Made by a program: the position numbers and the translations under genes. Of a stretch of DNA of 64,000 nt, positions 41,944 through 50,271 are shown in pieces. Source of the DNA: GBS-DC sp037442365 (GTDB lineage: Bacteria > Armatimonadota > Fimbriimonadia > Fimbriimonadales > GBS-DC); contig JBBIQK010000002.1 of assembly GCA_037442365.1 (NCBI GenBank), positions 1-64,000 of the forward strand, given 5' to 3'. The notes beneath the pieces were generated by a model. That model made no database searches. It saw only the letters and a program-made list of their open reading frames with translations, and was not told the DNA's origin. Numbering within the stretch: position 1 is the first letter of the stretch; each line of letters starts with the position of its first letter.

Positions 41944-42948
41944 TCAGATCCGTACAGCGATTACCCGAAACGAGTTTGCCCAGCGGATAGTGAGCGGGGT
42001 CAACGCCATCAGCGCGCGGTTCGCAAGGCGCACCAGCGGGTTGCCCCGCGCGCCGCCGAAGTAAGCGTAGGCGCGCGCCCGAAAGCCGTAGCCCTCAATC
42101 TGACGCGCCAGCTCGAACGGGTCAAACAGACGCTCAATCACCGCCCCAGAGTATGGATTTACAGGGCACGATTCTCCCGTGTAGATAGCGTTCGGCATCT
42201 CGCCTGTAGCGCGGTAGCGGCGCACGGCTTCCCGAATGGCGGTCTGGGTCATCCCGCTGGTACGCCGCGCCAGCTCGGCAACCTGCTCATGGCTCAGGTC
42301 AGGGGCGCACTCTCGAATAATTGCCTCGCGCGCTTCGCGGTACGACTGCCTGACGATATGCCCTTCGTAATCCCCTGCGGGTCCATTCTCAAAACGCTCC
42401 CAAATCTGGCGTGTTTTATGCGCCAGTTGCGGATTCGCGCCGTTGTTGCCGTCCGCGATAATCAGCACGCCGCCCACCCGCAGCCACTCCGCCGCGCGCT
42501 CCAGAAACCGCTCGACGCTGGGATAGTGTGAAATCGCCTCGTTGGAGAGGAGCATATCGAACGCGCCCTGCGGGTAGTCCACCTCTTCAAGTCCCGCCTG
42601 CCTCACATGCAGGGTTTTCAGCGCATGCTCGGCAACGAGCCGCTGCAGCACCTGCAGGCGGTCGGCGTAGGGGTCGAATCCGTGCGCTTCCGCGACGCCC
42701 ATCAGCTGCAGGATTGCCAGTTGCAGCCCCAGCCCACAGCCGACATCCAGCACGCGCTTGCCCGTCGGGTCAAACCGCGCCAGCGCGCACAGGTCGTACA
42801 CGAAGCGCGTGTATTCCCTGCATCCTTCCAGCGTGTTCAGGCGCGGGTAGTAGCCCAACAGCTCGCGGGGGTCGGGATGCGTGTTATCGTGCAGGATCGG
42901 CTGGTACAGCGCGTATACCTGCTGGGCGACGGACGCATAGTCTGGCAT
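41944..42948 (-). CDS. SAM-dependent methyltransferase
   Basis: 334 residues, class I fold. Motif I is RVLDVGCGLGLQLAILQLMG, then AHGFDPYADRLQ (motif II Asp), GAFDMLLSNEAISHYPSVERFLERAAEWLRVGGVLIIADGN (motifs IV-V). A C-terminal stretch (PCTYTG-like CPVNPYSGAVIERLFDPFELARQIEGYG) gives no substrate. It is first in the operon with the glycosyltransferase and CapA genes, so a sugar or lipid-linked substrate is possible. A TAGAAT box ends 6 nt before the ATG. Confidence 0.85.
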   Translation of the reverse strand: MPDYASVAQQVYALYQPILHDNTHPDPRELLGYYPRLNTLEGCREYTRFVYDLCALARFDPTGKRVLDVGCGLGLQLAILQLMGVAEAHGFDPYADRLQVLQRLVAEHALKTLHVRQAGLEEVDYPQGAFDMLLSNEAISHYPSVERFLERAAEWLRVGGVLIIADGNNGANPQLAHKTRQIWERFENGPAGDYEGHIVRQSYREAREAIIRECAPDLSHEQVAELARRTSGMTQTAIREAVRRYRATGEMPNAIYTGESCPVNPYSGAVIERLFDPFELARQIEGYGFRARAYAYFGGARGNPLVRLANRALMALTPLTIRWANSFRVIAVRI

Positions 42949-42954
42949 AGCCCA

Positions 42955-42960
42955 ATTCTA
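42955..42960 (-). promoter_or_regulatory. -10 box of the methyltransferase operon
   Basis: TAGAAT on the minus strand, 6 nt before the ATG. The intergenic region to the divergent pncA gene is only 36 bp and holds both -10 boxes. Confidence 0.45.
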
Positions 42961-42972
42961 CCGCAGGCAGGG

Positions 42973-42978
42973 TACACT
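42973..42978 (+). promoter_or_regulatory. -10 box of pncA
   Basis: TACACT ending 6 nt before the ATG at 42985; probably leaderless. Confidence 0.45.
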
Positions 42979-42984
42979 CAGGAT

Positions 42985-43578
42985 ATGTACCCGACTGCGC
43001 TGCTGATTGTGGATGTGCAGAACGATTTCTGTCCGGGGGGCGCGCTGGCGGTGTCGGAAGGCGATGAGGTGGTTGCCCCGCTGAACCGCGCCGCGCAGAC
43101 AATCGCCCAGCGGGGCGGGCTGGTGGTCGCCTCGCGCGACTGGCATCCGCCCACCACGCGCCACTTCCAGCAATACGGCGGCAAATGGCCCGTGCATTGC
43201 GTGCATGGCACGCCCGGCGCGGCGTTCCACCCCGATTTGCGACTGCCCGACGGTGCGGTGATTGTCTCGAAGGGCACAGGCACGGAAGACGACGGCTACT
43301 CGGCGTTCGAAGGGCGCACGGACGGCGGCAGCACGCTGGACGAGACGCTGCGGGCGCGCGGCGTGCGTCGCCTGCTGGTGGGTGGACTGGCGACCGACTA
43401 CTGCGTGCGGGCGTCTGTGCTGGATGCAATCAAACACGGCTACGAGGTGGTGGTTCTGACCGACGCGATTCGCGGGGTGAACCTGCAGCCCGACGACAGC
43501 GCACGCGCCCTGCAGGAGATGCACACGCACGGCGCACGCCTGCTCACCACCGACGAGGCGCTACGGGACGATAATTAA
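42985..43578 (+). CDS. pncA: Nicotinamidase
   Basis: 197 residues from ATG 42985; the frame is open far upstream but the isochorismatase fold starts here (ALLIVDVQNDFCPGGAL). The catalytic triad Asp10, Lys96 (VSKGT) and Cys140 (ATDYCV) is complete. The metal site Asp52, His54, His60 and His71 (RDWHPPTTRH, HCVHGT) identifies nicotinamidase rather than isochorismatase. It deamidates nicotinamide to nicotinate for NAD salvage. The 3' end overlaps the convergent PDO-like gene by 18 bp. Confidence 0.92.
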   Translation: MYPTALLIVDVQNDFCPGGALAVSEGDEVVAPLNRAAQTIAQRGGLVVASRDWHPPTTRHFQQYGGKWPVHCVHGTPGAAFHPDLRLPDGAVIVSKGTGTEDDGYSAFEGRTDGGSTLDETLRARGVRRLLVGGLATDYCVRASVLDAIKHGYEVVVLTDAIRGVNLQPDDSARALQEMHTHGARLLTTDEALRDDN

Positions 43579-44232
43579 CCCGCTGCTGGACGCCCCGCGT
43601 AGCACCTGCTGCACGAACGCTGGCTCAGGCAGCGCGCCCTCGAAGCTGTGGCGGTCGTTGACCACCGTCTTCGGCACTGCCATCACGCCGTACTGGTTCG
43701 CCAGCTCGGGGAACTCCTCGCTGCTGACGCCCTCAGCGGTAATCATGTCGCTCGCCATCGCCAGCTTATGCGCCATCCGCACTGCCGCGGGGCAATAGGG
43801 GCAACCGTAGGTGACAAACACCCGAATATGCACCGGGTGGCGCAGGTTGGCCAGCAGCAGGCGGCTGTCGGGCGAGAGGGCAGGGTCGCCCTTGCCGACA
43901 TCCTCAATCGCGCCAATCAGCGACGCGAACTCGAAGCCTGCAGGCACGCCCAGATAGCGGATGCCGTAGTCCTTCTCTTCGGTGCGCACCACAATCGCGG
44001 GCGCAAGCGTGATACCGTATTCCTGCGCGACGGTCGGCTCCGCCTCCAGCGCATGCTGCTCCAGCGTCAACCTGCCGCCGCTCACGCTCACCAGCTCCTG
44101 CATCAGTTGCGAAACCAGCTCGCTGGTCTCCGGCTGCTGACTGGTGGTGAACACGACCAGCTTCACTGGGTTCGGCAGCGCACTCAGTCGCTGCTGCAAC
44201 ACCAGTCGATCCTTCTCTTGAATGATGGTCAT
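43561..44232 (-). CDS. PDO-like thioredoxin-fold protein with only one active CxxC
   Basis: 223 residues made of two thioredoxin/glutaredoxin folds, the layout of thermophile protein disulfide oxidoreductases. The C-terminal unit has the active CPYC (Cys144, Cys147) in FVTYGCPYCPAAVRMAHKL and the cis-Pro in MAVPKTVV. The N-terminal unit keeps the fold (VKLVVFTTSQQPETSELVSQL, ITLAPAIVV) but both cysteines are gone. It probably shuffles or oxidises cytosolic disulfides, or works with a thioredoxin reductase. This kind of protein is typical of thermophiles. The ribosome site is weak. Confidence 0.85.
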   Translation of the reverse strand: MTIIQEKDRLVLQQRLSALPNPVKLVVFTTSQQPETSELVSQLMQELVSVSGGRLTLEQHALEAEPTVAQEYGITLAPAIVVRTEEKDYGIRYLGVPAGFEFASLIGAIEDVGKGDPALSPDSRLLLANLRHPVHIRVFVTYGCPYCPAAVRMAHKLAMASDMITAEGVSSEEFPELANQYGVMAVPKTVVNDRHSFEGALPEPAFVQQVLRGASSSGLIIVP

Positions 44233-44244
44233 CGTTGTCTTCTC

Positions 44245-44287
44245 AGATGCGCTTCACAGGAATTCTTCCATCCTGTAAGAGGCATCT
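44245..44287. repeat. Hairpin between the isomerase and PDO-like genes
   Basis: AGATGC (44245-44250) pairs with GCATCT (44282-44287), and inside it ACAGGA (44256-44261) pairs with TCCTGT (44271-44276). It lies in the 73-bp gap of this gene pair and may act as terminator or processing site. Confidence 0.4.
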
Positions 44288-44305
44288 ATGGGGCGGATGG
44301 ATTCA

Positions 44306-45058
44306 TCACCCGACACGGCAGCGGTCGAAAGCGTCGCGCAGCGCGGCAATCGGATCGCCCTTCGGCACGAACTCCTGCCCTATCCAGCCCGCGTAGCCCG
44401 TCTCCTTGATGGCGCGCATAATCGCGGGATAGTGCAGCTCCTGCGAGTCGTCGATTTCGTTGCGTCCGGGGTTGCCCGCCGTGTGATAGTGCGCAATCTT
44501 GTCGTGATGGGCGCGGATGGTGCGGATGATGTCGCCCTCCATAATCTGCGCATGGTAAATGTCGTACAGAATCTTGACGCGCGGCGAGTTGACCAGCTCC
44601 ACCACGCGCACGCCCCACGACATGCGGTCAAACTGGTAGTCGCGGTGGTCGACTTTGCTGTTGAGAATTTCCAGCGCGAGTGTAATCCCCTTCTGTTCCG
44701 CGTAGGGTGCGACGCGCTTGAGGCAGGCGACGGTGTGTTCAATGCCCTCTTCGTCGGGGCGTCCGCGCCGATTGCCCGAAAAGCAAATCAGTACGGGGAT
44801 TTCGTACTTGACCGCCTTGTCGATGGTCGCTTTGAGTTCGTCCTCGATACGGCTGTGGTTGCGCGGGTCGTTCATGCCGTTTTCAATTGTGCCGTGCCCA
44901 CCGTGCGTGACGATGTGCATGCCCGCCTCCTTCACGGCGTCCCACATCGGCTCTGGAACCAGCTCGAAGCCTTCGTAGCCGATGCGTTTGGCTTCGGCAA
45001 TCAGCCGCTTCGAATCGACGCGCCCCTGAAAACACCACCAGCAGATGTCCTGTCGCAT
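44306..45058 (-). CDS. Hydroxypyruvate isomerase-like TIM-barrel sugar isomerase
   Basis: 250 residues (MRQDICWWCFQGRVDSKRLIAEAKRIGYEGFELVPE). The xylose-isomerase-like/AP-endonuclease-2 barrel is shown by GITLALEILNSKVDHRDYQFD (metal Glu), VKILYDIYHAQIMEGDIIRTI (Asp, His), HYHTAGNPGRNEID (His) and GYAGWIGQEFVPKGDP (Glu). Relatives isomerise hydroxypyruvate, 2-keto sugars or inosose. The start is uncertain: ATG 45058 has AGGTGG in front, while ATG 45073 lies 6 nt after a TATACT box and would be leaderless, adding five residues. Confidence 0.88.
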   Translation of the reverse strand: MRQDICWWCFQGRVDSKRLIAEAKRIGYEGFELVPEPMWDAVKEAGMHIVTHGGHGTIENGMNDPRNHSRIEDELKATIDKAVKYEIPVLICFSGNRRGRPDEEGIEHTVACLKRVAPYAEQKGITLALEILNSKVDHRDYQFDRMSWGVRVVELVNSPRVKILYDIYHAQIMEGDIIRTIRAHHDKIAHYHTAGNPGRNEIDDSQELHYPAIMRAIKETGYAGWIGQEFVPKGDPIAALRDAFDRCRVG

Positions 45059-45079
45059 TCGTCCACCTCGCATGGCAGG

Positions 45080-45085
45080 AGTATA
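45080..45085 (-). promoter_or_regulatory. -10 box of the isomerase gene
   Basis: TATACT on the minus strand; 6 nt to ATG 45073, 21 nt to ATG 45058. Confidence 0.5.
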
Positions 45086-45107
45086 CCTGCGCCGTGCATG
45101 ATTGGGG

Positions 45108-45113
45108 TATACT
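45108..45113 (+). promoter_or_regulatory. -10 box of rplS-lepB
   Basis: TATACT preceded by GGGG. A leader of about 55 nt follows, with a CGCGC/GCGCG stem-loop (about 45121-45145), before the GAGGTG ribosome site of rplS. Confidence 0.45.
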
Positions 45114-45175
45114 TTGCGTTCGCGCGTGGGGTATCCTATAGCGCGGTTGAGACACGCAAAAAGCGAGGTGCTACG

Positions 45176-45529
45176 ATGAATCACACCGTTTTGCAGGAAG
45201 TGGAGCAGCCCTATCTGAAGCAGGATGTGCCGGAGTTTCGTCCGGGCGACACGGTGCGCGTGCATGTGCGCGTGGTGGAGGGCGGCAAGGAACGCATCCA
45301 GGTTTTCGAGGGCGTGGTGATTGCCCGCAAGCATCGCGGCATCGCCGATACGATTACCGTGCGCAAGGTCTCGTATGGCGTTGGCGTGGAGCGTACCTTC
45401 CCAATTCACTCGCCGATGGTCGCCAAGCTGGAAGTCGTGCGCAAGGGTAAGGTGCGTCGGGCGAAGCTGTATTACCTGCGCAACCTGTCGGGCAAGGCGG
45501 CGCGCCTGAAAGAGGATATGAGCCGCTGA
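45176..45529 (+). CDS. rplS: 50S ribosomal protein L19
   Basis: 117 residues. PEFRPGDTVRVHVRVVEGGKERIQVFEGVVIARK and TITVRKVSYGVGVERTFPIHSPMVAKLEVVRKGKVRRAKLYYLRNLSGKAARLKE match L19 through its full length. It sits at the 30S-50S interface. GAGGTG is 5 nt upstream. Its stop overlaps the lepB start (TGATG), so the two are coupled. trmD and rpsP, frequent partners, are not adjacent. Confidence 0.97.
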   Translation: MNHTVLQEVEQPYLKQDVPEFRPGDTVRVHVRVVEGGKERIQVFEGVVIARKHRGIADTITVRKVSYGVGVERTFPIHSPMVAKLEVVRKGKVRRAKLYYLRNLSGKAARLKEDMSR

Positions 45530-46344
45530 TGGAGCCGTTTGCGCCCCCTTCAGGTCCGCTGACATGGATTGAGACGCTGGCGCGGCTGCCTATCGTGACG
45601 GTCGTGCTGGCGATGGCAGTCTGCACGGTGATCCGATTGGTTGTCGCGCCGATGCAGAACCGCCCTGCTCGATTCCTCAATAACCTGCTGGACGCCATCG
45701 TCTATGCGGGGATTCTGGTCTACCTCATCATTCGCCCCTACATCGCGCAGCCCTTCTACATCCCTTCGGAGTCGATGGTGCCCACGCTGAAGGTCGGCGA
45801 TGTGGTGATGGTGGGCAAATACAGTTATCGCTTCAGCGAGCCGAAGCGGTTCGATATTGTGGTGTTCCGCGCTCCCGACTGGGCGTTGAACCCCTGGCAG
45901 ACGCCGGGCAAAACCGACTTCGTGAAGCGGCTGGTCGGCATGCCGGGCGACATCATCGAGGTCAAGGCGGGCGAGGGGCTGTACCTGAACGGAAAACTGC
46001 TCAAGGAGCCGTACCTGAACGGCGTCCCGCAATATTCCATGAAGATTATCAACGGCTGGGTGTACGAATACAACGACTTCGGCGACATCTGGAAGGGCGG
46101 CGAGAACACCATGCGCCAGCCCGTCTTCGACGAGCAGGAACGCCAGATGGTGCTGCGCACGCCCTCGCAGCCGATTCCGCCCAGCAAGTACTTGATGCTG
46201 GGCGACAACCGCAACAACAGCAGCGACGGGCATCACTGGGGCTTGCTGGACGCCCGGCGCGTGGTGGGTAAGGCGCTGTTCGTATTCTGGCCGCTCAATC
46301 GGATTGGTCCCGCGAATCGGGGCGAGTTGCCCAGAGTGGATTAG
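45529..46344 (+). CDS. lepB: Signal peptidase I (large form)
   Basis: 271 residues. Two N-terminal membrane helices (about 20-40 and 53-70) precede the catalytic domain. The nucleophile is Ser82 in FYIPSESMVPTL, and the general base is Lys133 in FVKRLVGMPGD. The conserved GDNRNNSSDGHHWG box lies near residue 225. It removes signal peptides outside the membrane, relevant to the many exported proteins here. Translation is coupled to rplS. Confidence 0.95.
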   Translation: MEPFAPPSGPLTWIETLARLPIVTVVLAMAVCTVIRLVVAPMQNRPARFLNNLLDAIVYAGILVYLIIRPYIAQPFYIPSESMVPTLKVGDVVMVGKYSYRFSEPKRFDIVVFRAPDWALNPWQTPGKTDFVKRLVGMPGDIIEVKAGEGLYLNGKLLKEPYLNGVPQYSMKIINGWVYEYNDFGDIWKGGENTMRQPVFDEQERQMVLRTPSQPIPPSKYLMLGDNRNNSSDGHHWGLLDARRVVGKALFVFWPLNRIGPANRGELPRVD

Positions 46345-47357
46345 CCGACCGTGTTCTGCGGGCGTCCTTCCAGAAATGCCTTCAGATTCTCCAGCGTGGT
46401 GTCCAGAATGCGCTGCACGGCTTCCTGACTGTTGAAGGCGATATGCGGCGTGAAGACGACATTCTCGCGTCGCAGCAGCAGGTGCGCCTGCACGACCTGC
46501 TTGAGCGTCTGCTCGGCGAGGGGCATCTTGAGCAGCGCGCTCTCTTCCGTGATGAACTCCTCGCCCTCAATCACATCGAGCCCTGCGCCCGCCAGAATGC
46601 CCTCCTCCAACGCCCAGAGCAGCGCCTCGGTGTCCACCACACTACCGCGCGCAGTGTTAATCAGCAGCGCGCCGCGCTTCATCTTGCTCAGCGTCTCGCG
46701 GTTCATCAGATGGCGCGTTTCGGGCAGCGCGGGCACATGGAGCGACACGATGTCCGACTCGGCAAGCAGCGCGTCGAGGTCGGTGTAGGTAAAACCCAGC
46801 ACCTCCGCCAGCAGGGGATGCGGACGCAGGTCGTATGCCAGCACGCGCATGCCGAACCCGCGCGCGATACGAATCACATGCAGCCCGATATTGCCCGCGC
46901 CGATCACGCCCAGCGTCTTGCCGTACAGGTCGAACCCGCGCAGCGCGCGGATGTGATACTCGCCGCGCAGTCCCTGAAAGTACGCCGCATGCAACTTGCG
47001 CGAGAGCGAGAGAATCAGCGCGAAGGTGTGTTCCGCGACAGTGTTCTCGCCGTAGTGGGGCACATTGCACACGGTAATCCCGCGCGCCCGACATGCCTGC
47101 AGGTCGATGTGGTCGTAGCCTGTGGACATCGTGAGGATCAGGCGCAGGTTCGGCATGGCTTCGATGAGCGAGCCGCTCACCTTCGTCCAGATGAACACCA
47201 CAATCGCCTCGTGGTCGGCGTACTGCGCGGCGGAGTCGGGGGTCAGGTGGTCGCGGAAGAAGTCCGCCTGCACCAGCCCGGCGATGCCCAGCCGCTGCAG
47301 ACCTGCCTGCAGGTAGTCGGGCTGCCACGGCTCCAGATCGAAAAACGCGACTCGCAT
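46341..47357 (-). CDS. D-isomer-specific 2-hydroxyacid dehydrogenase
   Basis: 338 residues from ATG 47357. The NAD-binding loop is TLGVIGAGNIGLHVIRIARGFGMRVLAYD (about 144-172). The catalytic Arg is in LINTARGSVVD, Glu in GLDVIEGEE and His in VVFTPHIAFNS. MSTGYDHIDL and NVPHYGENTVAEHTFALIL are as in D-lactate dehydrogenases of the LdhA type; the exact substrate is not certain. It begins 4 nt after the stop of the small membrane-anchored gene. The end overlaps lepB (convergent) by 4 bp. Confidence 0.88.
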   Translation of the reverse strand: MRVAFFDLEPWQPDYLQAGLQRLGIAGLVQADFFRDHLTPDSAAQYADHEAIVVFIWTKVSGSLIEAMPNLRLILTMSTGYDHIDLQACRARGITVCNVPHYGENTVAEHTFALILSLSRKLHAAYFQGLRGEYHIRALRGFDLYGKTLGVIGAGNIGLHVIRIARGFGMRVLAYDLRPHPLLAEVLGFTYTDLDALLAESDIVSLHVPALPETRHLMNRETLSKMKRGALLINTARGSVVDTEALLWALEEGILAGAGLDVIEGEEFITEESALLKMPLAEQTLKQVVQAHLLLRRENVVFTPHIAFNSQEAVQRILDTTLENLKAFLEGRPQNTVG

Positions 47358-47361
47358 AGCG

Positions 47362-47850
47362 TTAGCGCAGGGCGACCTCCACGACGCCGTCGCGGGCGCG
47401 GCACACGCCAATCAACTGCGCGCTCCCGACGATGTAGGTCTCGTAGATATGCACACGCACTTCGCGTCCCAGCGCGCGTGTCGCCTCCTCGTAGCCCAGT
47501 CGCGCGGCGCGCGCGGTGTACCAGCGGGGTAGCGCAGCGGCGGCGTTCAGGCGCAACGCCAGCGCGCCCGCGTCCGTGCGAATCACCTTGAAGCGCAGCG
47601 GCGCGTCCTGCTCGCGATACCGACGGGTCAGCTGCTCCGCTAAAGAGGCCAATTTCGCCTCGTCGGTTGGCTGGCGTCGCGTTTCGTGACGAATATCAGG
47701 CAGGTAGCGGCTCCAGACAGGCTCGCCGAAGACAACACTCTCGTGCATGGCGTCCTCGCTGCGTCGCTGCTCCACACGCGCCCAGCTGAGCACTCCCACA
47801 GTCGCCAGCAGAATCAGCAGATACGGCGCCAAGCGCCCCAATTTTCTCAC
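47362..47850 (-). CDS. Small membrane-anchored protein of unknown function
   Basis: 162 residues from GTG 47850 (MRKLGRLAPYLLILLATVGVLSWARVEQRR). One N-terminal membrane helix (about 7-24) and an extracytoplasmic domain of about 135 residues rich in Arg, Ala and Glu, with YREQDAPLRFKVIRTDAGALALRLNAAA and REVRVHIYETYIVGSAQLIGVCRA. No family is recognised. Longer starts exist in the frame, but a TATAAT box (47866-47871) would then be inside the gene. It is co-transcribed with the dehydrogenase gene. Confidence 0.65.
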   Translation of the reverse strand: MRKLGRLAPYLLILLATVGVLSWARVEQRRSEDAMHESVVFGEPVWSRYLPDIRHETRRQPTDEAKLASLAEQLTRRYREQDAPLRFKVIRTDAGALALRLNAAAALPRWYTARAARLGYEEATRALGREVRVHIYETYIVGSAQLIGVCRARDGVVEVALR

Positions 47851-47865
47851 TGCGCCACCCAGCCT

Positions 47866-47871
47866 ATTATA
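47866..47871 (-). promoter_or_regulatory. -10 box of the membrane-protein/dehydrogenase operon
   Basis: TATAAT on the minus strand, 15 nt before the GTG start at 47850. Confidence 0.5.
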
Positions 47872-47968
47872 CACCATCGCAGGAAACGCAACGCCATAGG
47901 GCGAAATCGACGCACAGCATGGGAAACGCCCTGAAAGCCCCATGCGTCCAACGCACCAGGAGGGCGGT

Positions 47969-50194
47969 ATGCGGTACTGGGTGCTGATAGGGCTGGCGAT
48001 GACGCTCGCGCTCGCCCGCGGGCAGACAGTAGAGTTTCCCGTCGGCTACTACTTCTATGAGGAAATCGCTCAGATGATGTCTGTCGGCGGCAGGCGCGTG
48101 GTGTGCGCCCCGGAGCTGAACGACTCGATGACGCTGCTGCGCCTCAAGCCCCGCGAGTGGCGTCAGGCGCGTCAAATCCTCGAAAACACGCTTGAGGTGC
48201 GCTTCCGAGCAGTTGGGAACAATCAATGGGTTATCGAACGCCCGCCCGCGCTTGTGAAACAGGAGCAGCGACTGCGTCGCGCCCTGGCGCGCGCTCTCGA
48301 AGACGCAATCCGACAGAATCACGCGCTGGCGCGCCAGATATGGCGTCCTGAATTGCCCACCGAAAAAATCCTCGAGGCGCTGGAAACTCGCTCCAGACGC
48401 GAGTCTGTCCCGCAACACCCCGAATTGGAACGCGCCGCGCGCCTGATGATGGTCGATATCATCCATCTGTTTCGCGAGGCGCCGCTGGAAGAGCTGCTCG
48501 CAGAGTGGCGGACGCTCAGGCGATTCCAGAAACGGCTTGAGACGAGGCTGCCTCCAATCATTATCCCCGCGAACGCTCTCTTCAGCCCGTCCCAGACATG
48601 TACGGGGATGTGGTGTCGGGCGCCTGCAGGTTTCCAGCGCGATTCGGAGACGCCCGCCTTCAGCCAGCCTCGACTCCCTGGCTTTGCCCAGCAGCCGATG
48701 GTTGAGGAGTTCTCCGCTGAAGACCTTCTGCGCACTTTCCGACTGCCTCCCGCAATGCTGCGGATAGCCGCGCAGCAGGCGCAGATGAGCCTCGAGGAGT
48801 GGGCGGAGCGCTATCGAGGCACATGGTTCGAGGAGCCATCCGAGCGTCAGGTCTGGGCGCTGTATAACCTGTGCGGGCTGGTTTACGGCGTCGCGCTGGG
48901 CTATATCACAGAGACGCTTCTGGAGCGCACGCTGCCGTCGCTGGACCTGCAGCAGGTTATCGAGCAGGGAACGGTCGCCCGCATGTGCGAGCTGGAGATG
49001 GACACCGAGCTGCTGGCGCTCTGGCTGGACGACCCCGATGGGCAGTACCTCCCGCTGAACGCGCCGCACACCACGCGCGTTCGCGTGCTGGCGACCGCAC
49101 AGTGGGTTGACACCCGGCTGGACTACGAGTTCCTCCTGCTCCAGCACGACCGGAACAGTTTCCCGCCCAAAATCCTCAGGGGTAGTACAGGCGACTGGCT
49201 CACGCACGAGCAGCTGGCGCGCCTGCTGCGCGTCGAAGCGCCCGCACAGGAGCGCAAGCTTCAGGACGCGCTGCCGCAACACAAGGTGTTATTCAGCAAT
49301 CCTCTCTGGAGCCAGCATGCGCAAAACATGGACCTTCGAAGCGGCAGGTTCTACGATAAGCTCTATCAGTGGGCGAAGCGACACGATCAAGAGATTGCCG
49401 TCGAGCTAATCCTGCGGTGGAACGGTCAGTGGGGCTCGTGGCGAGGCTTGTTCCTTGGCGAAGCTCCGTTCCACGAAGTGCTGCGTTCTGGTGCGCAGAT
49501 GGGATGGACGCTGATTGATCGCTACGAAACTGTCTGGACCCTGCGCAACTTTGCCGCTTTTATCCATCGCGGGCAGCGGGTGCCGATAGCGGCGATACTG
49601 CGCCTGTACCGCTCCGAGCTTCGAATGGCAGATTACAAGCGTTTCTATCAGTCGGTCGATTTCTGGCAGGCGGCTCGACTCAGCACTGCGACCTTTGAGG
49701 TGGACTCCCTATGGCTTTTCGGCAGGCAACCGAATCGTAATGCGCTCGTGATAGCGCCTGTGTATGCCGCGCAATGGATGATGCTTTACATCCTGGAGCA
49801 GCTATCGCCTGCGGAATGGGAGCAGTTGCAGCGCGCTGTGGATTCCCCGCTGAACCCTGCGCCTGCCGTCTCGCTGCGCCAGCTCCCTGCACACGCCCAG
49901 AAACGGCTGGGGGAACTGCTCGTTTCGTATGCAACGCTGGAACTCGGACCTGAACAATATTACAACCCTTTCGCCGATGCGAGTCGCGCAGTGTGGTACG
50001 ACTTGCTGAGCGGCAGGCTGCCGATTGAACATCTGCTGGACGGGCTGACGCTGACACGCGCGGATTATGGCGACTCGCTGAGCAGCCTTCAGCTGGTCTA
50101 CAATCCGCCGGGCTACCTGAAGCCGCAGAGCGTTATGCTGCTCTCCATCGGGCTGCCCCGCGAGAGCTTGTCGCCGCCGCCGAATCCGCAGTAA
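47969..50194 (+). CDS. Large secreted protein of unknown family, N-terminal STN-like domain (intact copy)
   Basis: 741 residues from ATG 47969, with AGGAGGG 5 nt upstream. Signal peptide MRYWVLIGLAMTLALARG. Residues about 20-100 (EEIAQMMSVGGRRVVCAPELNDSMTLLRLKPREWRQARQILENTL, split by turns) look like a secretin/TonB short N-terminal domain. The following 600 residues are helical, with many Trp, Arg and Leu, and contain LLDRYETVWTLRNFAAF-type segments and a Pro-rich linker near 205-255. No catalytic motif is apparent. A damaged tandem copy follows with the same upstream sequence, so the pair arose by duplication. Confidence 0.65.
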   Translation: MRYWVLIGLAMTLALARGQTVEFPVGYYFYEEIAQMMSVGGRRVVCAPELNDSMTLLRLKPREWRQARQILENTLEVRFRAVGNNQWVIERPPALVKQEQRLRRALARALEDAIRQNHALARQIWRPELPTEKILEALETRSRRESVPQHPELERAARLMMVDIIHLFREAPLEELLAEWRTLRRFQKRLETRLPPIIIPANALFSPSQTCTGMWCRAPAGFQRDSETPAFSQPRLPGFAQQPMVEEFSAEDLLRTFRLPPAMLRIAAQQAQMSLEEWAERYRGTWFEEPSERQVWALYNLCGLVYGVALGYITETLLERTLPSLDLQQVIEQGTVARMCELEMDTELLALWLDDPDGQYLPLNAPHTTRVRVLATAQWVDTRLDYEFLLLQHDRNSFPPKILRGSTGDWLTHEQLARLLRVEAPAQERKLQDALPQHKVLFSNPLWSQHAQNMDLRSGRFYDKLYQWAKRHDQEIAVELILRWNGQWGSWRGLFLGEAPFHEVLRSGAQMGWTLIDRYETVWTLRNFAAFIHRGQRVPIAAILRLYRSELRMADYKRFYQSVDFWQAARLSTATFEVDSLWLFGRQPNRNALVIAPVYAAQWMMLYILEQLSPAEWEQLQRAVDSPLNPAPAVSLRQLPAHAQKRLGELLVSYATLELGPEQYYNPFADASRAVWYDLLSGRLPIEHLLDGLTLTRADYGDSLSSLQLVYNPPGYLKPQSVMLLSIGLPRESLSPPPNPQ

Positions 50195-50271
50195 GTCGCA
50201 ACCAGGAAACGCAACTCCGTGCGGCGAAACTGCTCACAAGCCCCATGCGTCCAACGCATCAGGAGGGCAGT

